Assembly (NCBI GenBank): GCA_900772685.1
Contig: CAAGRP010000438.1
Coordinates: 1-16,452 of the forward strand
Direction of reading: 5' to 3'
DNA from: Lachnospiraceae bacterium
GTDB lineage: Bacteria > Bacillota > Clostridia > Lachnospirales > Lachnospiraceae
DNA: 16,452 nt
Part shown: positions 1-6,789 of the stretch, piece by piece
Layout: each line of letters begins with the position of its first letter
Position numbering within the stretch: the first letter of the stretch is position 1
Translations under genes and position numbers: made by a program
Notes under the pieces: model-generated
Databases searched by the model: none
Told to the model about the DNA's origin: nothing
What the model saw: the letters and a program-made list of their open reading frames with translations, nothing else

Positions 1-112
1 TAGGATGATATGTGCAGGGTTTTTTTGATGCGTCCATCTAATCAACGTAAGTAATTGCAGATAGACTTAGATAATAACCCGTTGACTCGGATTTCAGAAA
101 GGAGAGAATGAA
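1..112. other. Leader region before the first gene
   Basis: No gene was found in these bases. A run of seven T's at about 20-26 follows GCAGG and could be the tail of a terminator whose hairpin lies outside the window. A TTGATG at 25-30 could act as a -35 box, but the sequence 17 bases later (TAAGTA) is a poor -10, so no promoter is called. Confidence 0.3.
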
Positions 113-208
113 ATGAACACGTTAAAATGTGTAGCACTTGTAGCTTGTGTGATATCATTGGTATGTTCAATTGTGTCACTGGTCGTAACGATTAAAAGGC
201 GTAAATAA
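113..208 (+). CDS. Small single-pass membrane peptide (31 aa)
   Basis: This short open frame encodes MNTLKCVALVACV followed by more hydrophobic residues and a basic KRRK tail. It has about 20 uninterrupted apolar residues (roughly 5-26), enough for one membrane helix, and the basic end should stay in the cytoplasm. The start is supported by GGAGAG at 101-106, six bases before the ATG. The next gene begins 23 bases after the stop, so the two may be co-transcribed. No family is recognised. It could be a small membrane regulator, a type I toxin-like peptide or an unconstrained small ORF. The basic C-terminus and good ribosome binding site favour translation, but no antisense RNA or antitoxin was identified. 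Confidence 0.55.
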   Translation: MNTLKCVALVACVISLVCSIVSLVVTIKRRK

Positions 209-231
209 GAGATAATAAAACAGGTGAGATA

Positions 232-624
232 ATGGAAAAAACCCCGAAATTAAAATCAAGACTTATAGATTTATGTGATAATGCCAACCTGAAAAGTTGC
301 TCGGTTTTTGTTTTATCTGATGGGAATACTGAAGAAGATGCTATCAAGGAGTATGCTTTTAAATTACTTGAAAGAGGGGCAAGAGAAATCTTTCTTTGCG
401 GAGAAGATGCAGAGAAGTGGCATTCTATTTTTGATCTTGTGTGGGTAGAGATATACGCGGAAACGGAAGAAGTATGCCTTACATATTCTGTAGACTCTGT
501 TATAAGCATTCCGGAAGAGTTTTGTATGTGTAATGGTGACATTATAATATTTGCTGTTTCAGAGGAATTGCTTATAGAATGTGCCCGGATAATAGAAGAG
601 CACTTTTTGATCGATAATACGTGA
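232..624 (+). CDS. Unrecognised acidic cytoplasmic protein (130 aa)
   Basis: The protein has no signal peptide or membrane helix and is rich in Glu and Asp. It begins MEKTPKLKSRLIDLCDNANL and contains hydrophobic strands (SVFVLSD, GDIIIFAV) alternating with helical stretches, which suggests a compact alpha/beta fold. AGGTGAG at 222-228 lies just upstream of the ATG and matches the 3' part of a consensus ribosome binding site. The next gene starts 21 bases downstream, so the two are probably one transcript. Small acidic orphans in such strings are often immunity or accessory proteins, but nothing here proves that. Function unknown. Base composition looks AT-richer than the genes after position 2300. 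Confidence 0.8.
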   Translation: MEKTPKLKSRLIDLCDNANLKSCSVFVLSDGNTEEDAIKEYAFKLLERGAREIFLCGEDAEKWHSIFDLVWVEIYAETEEVCLTYSVDSVISIPEEFCMCNGDIIIFAVSEELLIECARIIEEHFLIDNT

Positions 625-645
625 TGTATTAAAGGACATTTAAAA

Positions 646-1197
646 ATGGGTAAGGATCTGGAAATACTAAAGAAGTCTTTTGAAGACGCAGCAATTGCTG
701 AAAATGAATTAAAAAAGATGAATTTATATCCGGAGGAGTGTATAGTAGCGGATTTTTATTGTATTCCTTCGCATAATTTTCCTGCATATTATGTATTGTT
801 GTATAAGAATGGAATACAATATGAGATAACATATATTAGAAATGAGATATATAATCGGCGAGATCGCTTTCCAATAAAAATGTATACGTTTGCGGACTGT
901 GCGGAAGCAGAAAAACATGCCGGATGGCATGGGAGGTACATAATGGGGATAAAGAGTATTCCCGATGATTTTGCAAAAAAAATAATAAGCTTTTTGGATG
1001 CACTTCCGAACATCTATATTTCTGATCGTGGAATATTTATTGATGGGATTTTTCAGATGATAAGAGTATATGGCGATTCAAATGAGAAGATTATCACGTA
1101 TCGAGATAAGGAAAAAATAGACGGATTATCGTCTGCACAAACAGAGTTCGATAATAACCTGTATATTGAAATGGCAAAATTAATAGAGGACAATTGA
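646..1197 (+). CDS. Unrecognised protein (183 aa)
   Basis: This is a soluble protein without a signal peptide. It has an N-terminal helical segment (about 4-25, EILKKSFEDAAIAENELKK), then an aromatic-rich beta region containing YYVLLYKNGIQYEITY, and a second half with the strand-like IYISDRGIFIDGIF. The start is supported by AAAGGA at 631-636. No catalytic motif is visible and no family is recognised. It sits between another unknown gene and an ATP-grasp gene. After its TGA stop the same frame stays open for 20 more codons to a TAG at 1258-1260 and reads like protein (…GEYTDYLQEQIVLER). That extension could be a remnant of another gene's 3' end, or a sign that the stop is recent. Confidence 0.8.
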   Translation: MGKDLEILKKSFEDAAIAENELKKMNLYPEECIVADFYCIPSHNFPAYYVLLYKNGIQYEITYIRNEIYNRRDRFPIKMYTFADCAEAEKHAGWHGRYIMGIKSIPDDFAKKIISFLDALPNIYISDRGIFIDGIFQMIRVYGDSNEKIITYRDKEKIDGLSSAQTEFDNNLYIEMAKLIEDN

Positions 1198-1270
1198 GAA
1201 AGCCATACTTCAGGAGAATACACCGACTATCTGCAGGAACAGATTGTATTAGAGAGATAGAGGAAACCTT

Positions 1271-2098
1271 ATGGGAAGAGTTTTTTTAAAAACGAAATAT
1301 GATCATGGAATGAATATGGAAATCCCTCACAGTTGCAATATTGCCGCTGCAATGTACGGATTTAGAGAAATGGGTGCCGAGATCATTCCGTATCATTCTA
1401 TTGATGATATTTATAAAGATGTTCGAAGAGAGGACATAGTTTTAGATTACATTGATCAATGCAATGCGATTTTTAAAAAATTCGGAGTTATTCCGCAGGT
1501 TCCGGATTATCCAGAGGCTTTGCAGAAGTTTTTGGGACGTAAAATGTGGGTGGATACGATTGACAGCATTTCATCCAGTGAAGAAAAATGGAGTTCGGGA
1601 TGCTTTGTGAAACCGAAAAGGGATAAAGCATTTACAGGAAAAATCATAAAAAGTGTTGCTGATCTTGTCGGATGCGGCAATCACAGTGAAAACTATGAAG
1701 TGCTTGTGAGTGAACCGCTGGATATTAAAGCTGAATGGAGATGCTTCATAACTTACGATCAACTTATTGATGTGAGACCGTATGGCCTGTTAATGGATAA
1801 AGATAGAGAAAGCTATTATTATACATATGATCCGGCTGTATTAAAACAAATGATGGAAGCTTTTGTTAAGTGGGAGAACAGACCGGCAGCCTGCAGTATG
1901 GATATATGTGTTACCGAAGACGGAAAAACTCTGTTGGTGGAATTTAATGATGCATATGCTTTGGGCAATTATGGTCTGCCATGTATTTTTTACGCCAAAT
2001 TGATTTCTGCCAGATGGAGTCAGCTGCTCGGTGTAAAAGATGTGTTTGATACGTCAAAGAACAGCTTTTTTGATACCGAAAGAAGGAAGCGACTATGA
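1271..2098 (+). CDS. ATP-grasp domain protein, DUF4343-like
   Basis: The 275-residue protein resembles the DUF4343 branch of the ATP-grasp superfamily. ATP-grasp enzymes use ATP to activate a carboxylate and join it to an amine, thiol or similar nucleophile; the substrate here is unknown. Visible signature residues are a Lys-containing strand CFVKPKRDK (111-119), a nucleotide-strand-like VLVSEPL (144-150) followed by EWRCF (155-159), Asp211 in SMDICV, and the metal-binding motif LLVEFNDAYALGNYG (221-235) with Glu224 and Asn226. AGGA at 1261-1264 precedes the ATG. Its TGA overlaps, as ATGA, a second start codon that opens only eight codons. Length is about usual for this family, so the gene looks intact. 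Substrate and pathway cannot be told from the sequence. Confidence 0.8.
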   Translation: MGRVFLKTKYDHGMNMEIPHSCNIAAAMYGFREMGAEIIPYHSIDDIYKDVRREDIVLDYIDQCNAIFKKFGVIPQVPDYPEALQKFLGRKMWVDTIDSISSSEEKWSSGCFVKPKRDKAFTGKIIKSVADLVGCGNHSENYEVLVSEPLDIKAEWRCFITYDQLIDVRPYGLLMDKDRESYYYTYDPAVLKQMMEAFVKWENRPAACSMDICVTEDGKTLLVEFNDAYALGNYGLPCIFYAKLISARWSQLLGVKDVFDTSKNSFFDTERRKRL

Positions 2099-2121
2099 AG
2101 ATACTTGTAATTCCGGATTAA
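2095..2121 (+). pseudogene. 8-codon gene stub, metallophosphoesterase-like start
   Basis: An ATG overlapping the stop of the ATP-grasp gene opens MKILVIPD and then hits TAA. The ATGA overlap is the classic sign of a translationally coupled next gene, and MKILVIPD followed by a His-containing motif is how many calcineurin-like metallophosphoesterases begin. The body of the gene is absent: the next 175 bases show no coding continuation. The simplest reading is a deletion that removed all but the first codons. Eight residues is very little evidence, so the family assignment is tentative. Confidence 0.4.
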
Positions 2122-2298
2122 TTTTGGTGTTCGCTGAAAACAGTGGCTTCTTCTGAAATAAAAAGATATACTTAAAGCAAATCTATCAATTAAAAATACT
2201 TTTATCATCTAGAATACTTTTATCACCCAGTGGCTCTTTTTCGGCCGCCGGAATTACCCCTGATGTAAATGAATGTCATTTTTAAAGCGGAGGTGTTT
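2122..2298. other. Intergenic region before ttdA
   Basis: This AT-rich gap holds the tandem 13-base repeat described separately and a possible -10 box, TATACT at 2167-2172. The -35 position for that box (TGGCTT, 2144-2149) is poor. The octamer CAGTGGCT occurs twice (2141-2148 and 2228-2235). No gene or convincing terminator was seen. Confidence 0.4.
2195..2225 (+). repeat. Two 13-base direct repeats upstream of ttdA
   Basis: AATACTTTTATCA occurs at 2195-2207 and again, identical, at 2213-2225, an 18-base period. The pair ends about 73 bases before the ttdA start. Tandem copies at this distance are compatible with binding of a regulator to one side of the helix or with a slipped duplication. 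Which regulator would bind is not known. Confidence 0.5.
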
Positions 2299-3225
2299 AT
2301 GAGCGAAAAGGATTTGCGGATTAAGGAATTAACGGATATGGTCGCGGATTTTATCGGCCATATCGGAAAAAAGCTGCCGGATGATGTTAAGGATAGGCTT
2401 GCTGAGCTAGAATCTAAGGAAGAGGCGGCTCTTCCCAAAATCATATACGAGACAATGACGCAAAACCGGAGGCTTGCCGTCGAGCTGAATCGTCCAAGCT
2501 GCCAGGACACAGGTGTGATCCAGTTCTGGCTGAAATGCGGAACGGCTTTTCCGTATATAAATGAATTAGAGGAGGCTCTTATAGCAGCTGTTTTGCAGGC
2601 CACTGTTGAAGTTCCGCTTCGTCATAACTGCGTACAGACATTTGATGAATACAATACAAAAAACAATATAGGAAAAGGCGCACCTACCATATGGTGGGAC
2701 ATTGTTCCAAACAGTGATAAATGTGAAATTTATGTTTATATGGCGGGCGGCGGATGCTCGCTTTTGGGAAGAGCAAAGGTCCTTATGCCGGGAGAAGGTT
2801 ATGAAGGAATTGCGGATTTTGTGCTTGATCAGGCTGCAGAGTATGGTTTGAATGCATGTCCGCCTCTTTTGGTAGGCGTGGGTGTCGGAACATCAGTTGA
2901 GACAGCGGCCCTGAATTCCAAAAAGGCCTTGATGAGACCGATAGGCTCACATAATGAAAATGTAAAAGCAGCGAAGATGGAAAAGCTGTTAGAGGATGGT
3001 ATTAATTCAATCGGATTTGGACCGCAGGGTATTGGAGGAAAATACTCTGTTATGGGAGTGAATATCGAAAATACCGCTCGTCACCCTGCTGCACTTGGAG
3101 TCGCCGTAAACTTTGGATGCTGGTCCCACAGAAGAGGTCACCTTGTTGTTGACAAGGAACTTAATGTTGCATGCGATACTCATTCCACATGGAATTTCAA
3201 TGCGCAGGAGGTGTTTAACGGATGA
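2299..3225 (+). CDS. ttdA: L(+)-tartrate dehydratase / class I fumarase alpha subunit
   Basis: This 308-residue protein is the iron-sulfur subunit of a two-part hydro-lyase. TtdAB removes water from L-tartrate to give oxaloacetate; close relatives interconvert malate and fumarate. Three cysteines fit the family's [4Fe-4S] ligands: Cys68 (RPSCQDTG), Cys187 (NACPPLLVG) and Cys274 (GCWSHRRG). Other hallmarks are PLRHN (106-110), YMAGGGC (147-153), RPIGS (213-217) and RHPAALGVAV (261-270). As recalled, it resembles E. coli TtdA along its length (about 303 aa). The start at 2299 is preferred over an in-frame ATG 30 bases upstream because GGAGG (2289-2293) sits five bases before it. The stop overlaps the start of ttdB as ATGA, so the subunits are translationally coupled. 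Tartrate rather than fumarate as substrate is likely but not proven. Confidence 0.9.
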   Translation: MSEKDLRIKELTDMVADFIGHIGKKLPDDVKDRLAELESKEEAALPKIIYETMTQNRRLAVELNRPSCQDTGVIQFWLKCGTAFPYINELEEALIAAVLQATVEVPLRHNCVQTFDEYNTKNNIGKGAPTIWWDIVPNSDKCEIYVYMAGGGCSLLGRAKVLMPGEGYEGIADFVLDQAAEYGLNACPPLLVGVGVGTSVETAALNSKKALMRPIGSHNENVKAAKMEKLLEDGINSIGFGPQGIGGKYSVMGVNIENTARHPAALGVAVNFGCWSHRRGHLVVDKELNVACDTHSTWNFNAQEVFNG

Positions 3226-3854
3226 TAGAGATTAGAGGAGATAAAAGGGTTATAACCACACCTGTCAGCAAAGAAGATCTTGAAGATATTAAGGCAGGAG
3301 ATATCATATGGCTTGATGGAGAGATAATGACATGCCGTGATTCCGCTCATCGCAGATTTATAGAAACAGAGCATAAGCTGCCTTTCGAGATCAAGGATAA
3401 AGCAATCATCCATGCCGGTCCGATCGTACGAAAGCTTGAAGAGACAGTTGATGGACATGAAATAGTATCATTTGGTCCTACGACATCCATAAGAATGGAA
3501 AAGTTTGAGTATGAATTTATAAAAGAAACCGGTGTGAGAGTGATAATAGGAAAGGGCGGTATGGGGAAAAATACTGCGAGAGCATGCAAAGAATTCGATG
3601 CGATCCACTGTGTATTTCCTGCCGGATGTGCTGTGGTTGCCGCTGAAAAAGTGGAATGCATCACAGAGCATCACTGGGATGATCTCGGGATGCCTGAGAC
3701 ATTGTGGTGCTGCAGGGTAAAGGAGTTCGGTCCGCTCATTGTTTCGATCGATACTAAGGGAGGAAATCTTTTCGAAGAGCAGAAAGTAATTTATAACGAA
3801 AATAAAGAGTTGGCAAAGAAAAGGATCCATCCGGAACTAAGGTTTATGAAATAA
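3222..3854 (+). CDS. ttdB: L(+)-tartrate dehydratase / class I fumarase beta subunit
   Basis: This 210-residue protein is the partner subunit that completes the hydro-lyase active site. Family motifs run in order: VITTPVSKEDLEDI, CRDSAHRR (about 38-45, the conserved catalytic-loop segment), HAGPIVRK, GPTTSIRME, GKGGMGKNT, FPAGCA and RVKEFGPLIVSIDT near the C-terminus. As recalled, the length and motif order match E. coli TtdB (about 201 aa). The best matches to TtdB rather than to a stand-alone fumarase beta subunit are the CRDxxHRR and LGMPExLWxCRVKEFGPL segments. Its start codon overlaps the ttdA stop, so the two should be made in equal amounts. No tartrate transporter or ttd regulator is adjacent, and the LysR gene at 15137 is too far away to be assigned to it. 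Confidence 0.9.
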   Translation: MIEIRGDKRVITTPVSKEDLEDIKAGDIIWLDGEIMTCRDSAHRRFIETEHKLPFEIKDKAIIHAGPIVRKLEETVDGHEIVSFGPTTSIRMEKFEYEFIKETGVRVIIGKGGMGKNTARACKEFDAIHCVFPAGCAVVAAEKVECITEHHWDDLGMPETLWCCRVKEFGPLIVSIDTKGGNLFEEQKVIYNENKELAKKRIHPELRFMK

Positions 3855-3901
3855 GACGTGAAATGACAGATCATAAGCCGGAGACCGTGATTTTGGGCTT
3901 T

Positions 3902-3917
3902 TGGCGCAGGTGCGCCA
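3902..3917. repeat. 16-base inverted repeat TGGCGCAGGTGCGCCA
   Basis: TGGCGCA and TGCGCCA are exact reverse complements separated by GG. As RNA this would form a six-pair GC-rich stem with an AGGT loop. No T-run follows, so it is not a terminator. A near copy (14 of 16 bases) lies at 6664-6679 in another intergenic region, and none was noticed inside a gene, so it may be a recurring intergenic element or operator. Confidence 0.6.
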
Positions 3918-3969
3918 GCGTATAAGGAGAGGTTGACGCTCATAGGAACTGCAAAAAACGACATAGAAT

Positions 3970-3978
3970 TGCTATAAT
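3970..3978 (+). promoter_or_regulatory. Extended -10 promoter for the 4037 gene
   Basis: TGCTATAAT is a perfect extended -10 (TGnTATAAT) with the consensus hexamer at 3973-3978. The -35 position 17 bases upstream (TGCAAA) is poor, as expected for extended -10 promoters. Transcription should start near 3985 and leave a leader of about 50 bases before the ATG at 4037. Confidence 0.6.
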
Positions 3979-4036
3979 CAGGGCGATAAAAGGAAAATTG
4001 TCTTAAAAAGGCAGCCTGAAGCAGGAGGTGTTATTT

Positions 4037-4576
4037 ATGTCGTTAAGATCAAACCGGATAAATATGATCGGAGCTATAGGATATCTGTTGTCAGCTTTTT
4101 TTACGATCATCGGTCTTGCGATGATGGGTTCATTTTATGTGAGCATAGCAGCTGTTATAATGGTTTCTGTTTTTTCTCTGATAGCTACCTTTCTGGTGCT
4201 GAGCTATTTCTTTTGCATGGCTTCGGCAACAAAAGATACAATGATAAAATACGGAGGCTTTATTGCCGGAGGCGGATATGCGATCCTTTTGCTGGTGGTA
4301 CTTGTACAGCTGATGGGGATTTTCGCATCGGCACTTTCGCTTATCGGAGTCATTGCTGCGATAGCAGGGGCGGCAATTGTAGTCTACAGGTTTATGCAGC
4401 GGTTTAAAAGGGATTCGATAATTGTTGTGCTTTGCATTATTTCATTTATCGGTATGCTTTTATCTTTTATAGGTCTGTTTACCGGAAGCATTATCAGCGG
4501 TATCGGAGACCTTTTTATGGGTGCCGGCATGGGAAGTCTGTTATTATACTTCCGCTCACATAACATTTTTTGTTAA
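4037..4576 (+). CDS. Six-helix integral membrane protein, unknown function (179 aa)
   Basis: The protein is almost entirely hydrophobic, with about six predicted helices at roughly 10-30, 34-60, 72-94, 97-119, 127-148 and 152-171. Short basic stretches (MSLRSNR at the start, RFMQRFKRD at 118-126) suggest the N-terminus and that loop are cytoplasmic. It is rich in Gly and Ala with no charged residues inside the helices, which argues against an obvious ion-coupled transporter. The start at 4037 is preferred over an upstream in-frame GTG (4028) because AGGAGG occupies 4023-4028 at ideal spacing. It has its own upstream promoter and precedes the LuxR-type membrane regulator by 67 bases. No family is recognised. 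Confidence 0.8.
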   Translation: MSLRSNRINMIGAIGYLLSAFFTIIGLAMMGSFYVSIAAVIMVSVFSLIATFLVLSYFFCMASATKDTMIKYGGFIAGGGYAILLLVVLVQLMGIFASALSLIGVIAAIAGAAIVVYRFMQRFKRDSIIVVLCIISFIGMLLSFIGLFTGSIISGIGDLFMGAGMGSLLLYFRSHNIFC

Positions 4577-4619
4577 AGCAGGCTGCTTATCTGATATAAT
4601 GGATACTAATCTGCAGATA
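4576..4619. promoter_or_regulatory. Promoter of the LuxR-type gene with flanking dyads
   Basis: TGATATAAT at 4592-4600 is a consensus extended -10. It is surrounded by symmetric sequence: AAGCAG-G-CTGCTT (4576-4588) over the -35 area, TATCTG (4588-4593) paired with CAGATA (4614-4619) across the -10, and the 10-base palindrome ATCTGCAGAT (4609-4618) at the expected start of transcription. Such packing suggests a regulator, perhaps the downstream LuxR protein itself, controls this promoter. That last step is inference. Confidence 0.5.
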
Positions 4620-4643
4620 TAGGGGGGTGCAATTCCGGCACGC

Positions 4644-6083
4644 ATGAAGGTGGATATAAATAAACGACCGTCAATAAACGCAATCCTGATGATGGGGATA
4701 TTTACGTTTGTATTTTTGGGTCTGGAATATCATTACGTTAATTTAATAGCTGAAATGGCAGACGGAAGCAGTGCTGTTATTGTACAGAACTATGCGCTGG
4801 GAATCAGTGCCGTGGGATTTTTAGCATATCCGATTTTTAACAGGCAACTGACAAAAAGAGCGAAGCAGAGAGGTATTGTTTTACTTGCGGCACTTGTGAT
4901 TTTAGGGATTTTTCTTATGGAAAGCCGGATATCATATGAACTGACATTGTTCGTAGGAATGGCTGTGTTTCTGGTCCTCGGTCTGTTTGGCAGTGCTTCA
5001 TACTATCTTGCCATGTGCAGTCTGGAAACAAACCGGTATCTGGCCCGCCATGTGGGAATCGCCTATGCTTTGAGTATTCTGCTGCAGTATGCAAATAATA
5101 ATCTGAGACATTCGGATCTTGCGGAGATAATCATTCTTTCTGTTTTTTTACTGGGCTTAGCGGGGCTCCTGCTGAAAACAGAAAAAACAGTTGCAGCCGA
5201 AGCCTCACGGCCATCAGATATACCGATCGGGAACATCACCGAAGAGGGCGGAAAGTTTAAGGTACACAGATCGAAGGAGACCATAACCGGGATCCTTCTT
5301 ATCGTGCTTATTGCACTTATGGCCTGTATTTTCAGCACACTTGATAATGCGGTTACGCTTGAGCATGCGTCGGGTGAAATGAGCATAGGAGAGTGGCCGA
5401 GGATAATGCTGGCATGCAGCGGACTGGCGGCCGGATTCATATTTGACATAAAACGCAGAAAGTTTATGGATATGATCATGTATTGCGTGATGATATTATC
5501 GACTATATGCGTGGCAATATTGCAGCTTGGCGGCTCATTTTTAATAGGACTGATCGTATTTTACTTATCATCGGGCTTTTTCGTTGTGTTTTTCACAGCA
5601 AGCTTTATGGAGCTTTCGTGCTACATGAAGCTTCCGGAATTATGGGCCGGGATGGGACGAACGGCAAACAATGTAAGTGCGGCACTTATAACGACCGGCT
5701 CGTTGTCATTGATGAGTTCGGACAACTACATGATGAAGATAGTTGTCGTGCTGGTCCTGTTTGTACTGGTAAGTATCATAATGGTTGCTTATATCGTTAA
5801 CAGGAAGGCAGCGGTTGAAGAGTCGGAACAGACTGCAGCCGTTGACCTTATGCAGCAGGATAAGCTCAAGATGTTTTCCGAGAAATATGCATTCACGCCA
5901 AGAGAGCAGGAGGTGTTTGACCGACTGGTCAATACAGAGAACAGCATACAGGAGATTTCGGAGAGCATGTATATTTCACGTCGTACCTGCCAGCGCCATA
6001 TTACGGCAATTTATGAAAAGGTGGGAGTTAAATCCAGAATGGGACTGTACCAGATATATATAGAAGGAAAAAATCAGCTTTAA
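4644..6083 (+). CDS. Membrane-anchored LuxR-family regulator, MFS-like (479 aa)
   Basis: Residues 1 to about 390 form roughly twelve hydrophobic helices in a two-bundle layout split by a charged loop near 185-215, like a major facilitator transporter. The C-terminal 63 residues (417-479) are a GerE/LuxR DNA-binding domain: FTPREQEVFDRL, then the helix-turn-helix IQEISESMYISRRTCQRHITAIYEKVGV. One chain therefore joins a membrane sensor-like part to a DNA-binding part, so it would act on DNA from the membrane. Such MFS-LuxR proteins occur in Lachnospiraceae and Coriobacteriia; ligands are mostly unknown. The start is the first suitable ATG, but the G-rich ribosome site (GGGGGG, 4622-4627) is an unusually long 16 bases away. 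The lipoprotein gene follows after 21 bases and is a probable target or partner. Confidence 0.88.
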   Translation: MKVDINKRPSINAILMMGIFTFVFLGLEYHYVNLIAEMADGSSAVIVQNYALGISAVGFLAYPIFNRQLTKRAKQRGIVLLAALVILGIFLMESRISYELTLFVGMAVFLVLGLFGSASYYLAMCSLETNRYLARHVGIAYALSILLQYANNNLRHSDLAEIIILSVFLLGLAGLLLKTEKTVAAEASRPSDIPIGNITEEGGKFKVHRSKETITGILLIVLIALMACIFSTLDNAVTLEHASGEMSIGEWPRIMLACSGLAAGFIFDIKRRKFMDMIMYCVMILSTICVAILQLGGSFLIGLIVFYLSSGFFVVFFTASFMELSCYMKLPELWAGMGRTANNVSAALITTGSLSLMSSDNYMMKIVVVLVLFVLVSIIMVAYIVNRKAAVEESEQTAAVDLMQQDKLKMFSEKYAFTPREQEVFDRLVNTENSIQEISESMYISRRTCQRHITAIYEKVGVKSRMGLYQIYIEGKNQL

Positions 6084-6104
6084 ATAAAAGAAAGAGGATT
6101 TTTG

Positions 6105-6584
6105 ATGAAGAGAATAAAGAGAATGAATCTTATCACAGTGCTTGTGATGGCGAGCCTGTTTCTTATATCCTGCTCAGACAGGAAGGAGGAGCATGCCGGG
6201 CAGACAGAACCTAAAGGGGTATCGGAGTCGGGATTCAGGCAATATTGTTCGGAAGAACAGAGGGAATTTCTGGATCGCATCGTATCGGAAAACCCGATTT
6301 CTGTTATATATGATAAAAACAGAGAAGCTTCCGAGAGTTTTACGATAACCGATACGGACACGATATGTGAACTGGTGCAGGCTCTTTGCAATATAGGGAT
6401 AGAAGCTCCGACGGAAATATACAGTACGGATAGCGATGATATCTTTACGTTTATAATGGAGGATAAAAAAAGCTACAGCTTCAGCTTTAACGGGCATAAC
6501 TTTGAGGCAGAGGATGGGAAGCTGTATAATGCTAATGACAAAGCCGGATTATGGAAGCTGGCATTGCGGATTGCAGGTAGTTAG
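6105..6584 (+). CDS. Lipoprotein of unknown function (159 aa)
   Basis: The N-terminus is a clear lipoprotein signal: basic MKRIKR, a hydrophobic core, and the lipobox LISC with the lipidated Cys at residue 23. The mature protein should be anchored to the outer face of the membrane. Its globular half contains SFTITDTDTICELVQAL and later TFIMEDKKSYSFSF, a beta-strand-rich pattern resembling small secreted YhfM-like domains, though that likeness is weak. The ATG at 6105 is preferred over an in-frame TTG one codon earlier because AGAGGA (6093-6098) is six bases upstream. It starts 21 bases after the LuxR-type regulator and is followed by a strong terminator, so the two genes form a unit. It may supply the extracellular partner of that regulator, but this is speculation. 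Confidence 0.85.
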   Translation: MKRIKRMNLITVLVMASLFLISCSDRKEEHAGQTEPKGVSESGFRQYCSEEQREFLDRIVSENPISVIYDKNREASESFTITDTDTICELVQALCNIGIEAPTEIYSTDSDDIFTFIMEDKKSYSFSFNGHNFEAEDGKLYNANDKAGLWKLALRIAGS

Positions 6585-6599
6585 AAAGCTAATATAGCA

Positions 6600-6639
6600 A
6601 AAGTCTTGTAGGACATGGTCTTACAGGGCTTTTTCTTTT
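6600..6639 (+). terminator. Strong intrinsic terminator after the lipoprotein gene
   Basis: Bases 6600-6614 pair with 6618-6632 along 15 positions around an ATG loop; three pairs are G-U wobbles and none is a mismatch. A T-rich tail follows (6630-6639). The wobbles pair only in plus-strand RNA and would be A-C mismatches on the other strand, so this terminator works in the plus direction. It ends the 4644-6584 unit and insulates the kinase operon. Confidence 0.85.
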
Positions 6640-6663
6640 GGAAAAATTTCAGGAAAAGCAGGA

Positions 6664-6679
6664 TGGCACAGGTGCGCCG
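6664..6679. repeat. Second, imperfect copy of the intergenic palindrome
   Basis: TGGCACAGGTGCGCCG matches the element at 3902-3917 in 14 of 16 positions; the changes weaken the symmetry to one A-C mismatch plus an open end. It lies between the terminator and the first gene of the kinase operon. A possible -10 (TATGAT, 6691-6696) follows, which would place the element over the -35 region, but the promoter is weak by eye. Confidence 0.5.
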
Positions 6680-6789
6680 CTTTATTTTTATATGATTGGC
6701 GCGCATGCGGTCTGCACAAACGCTGATGGAATAGATAAAGTGGAGACAGTTAAAACAAACGGATTCACTTATATCAAGGAGGAGAATAC

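Larger units (their letters stand above)
3855..4036. other. Intergenic region with palindrome and promoter
   Basis: This gap contains a 16-base palindrome (3902-3917) and an extended -10 promoter (3970-3978), listed separately. AAGCC and GGGCTT at about 3880-3900 could pair weakly, but the stem is only five bases with a long loop, so no terminator is called for ttdAB. Confidence 0.45.

Noticed and set aside
2269..2298. Upstream in-frame ATG as the start of ttdA
   Set aside because: It lacks a ribosome site, while GGAGG at 2289-2293 fits the ATG at 2299.
3902..3917. Palindrome as a terminator of ttdAB
   Set aside because: No T-run follows on the plus strand, and on the minus strand the stem is followed by A's.
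3933..3978. TTGACG and TATAAT as a -35/-10 pair
   Set aside because: They are 34 bases apart, twice the workable spacing; the extended -10 alone is the better reading.
5063..5479. Antisense open frame of 138 codons
   Set aside because: It lies wholly within the membrane regulator gene, lacks a ribosome site and encodes no recognisable protein.
6664..6679. A sigma-54 promoter (TGGCAC-N5-TTGC)
   Set aside because: The -24 element TGGCAC is present, but the -12 position reads CGCCG instead of TTGC, and the sequence is better explained by the palindrome.
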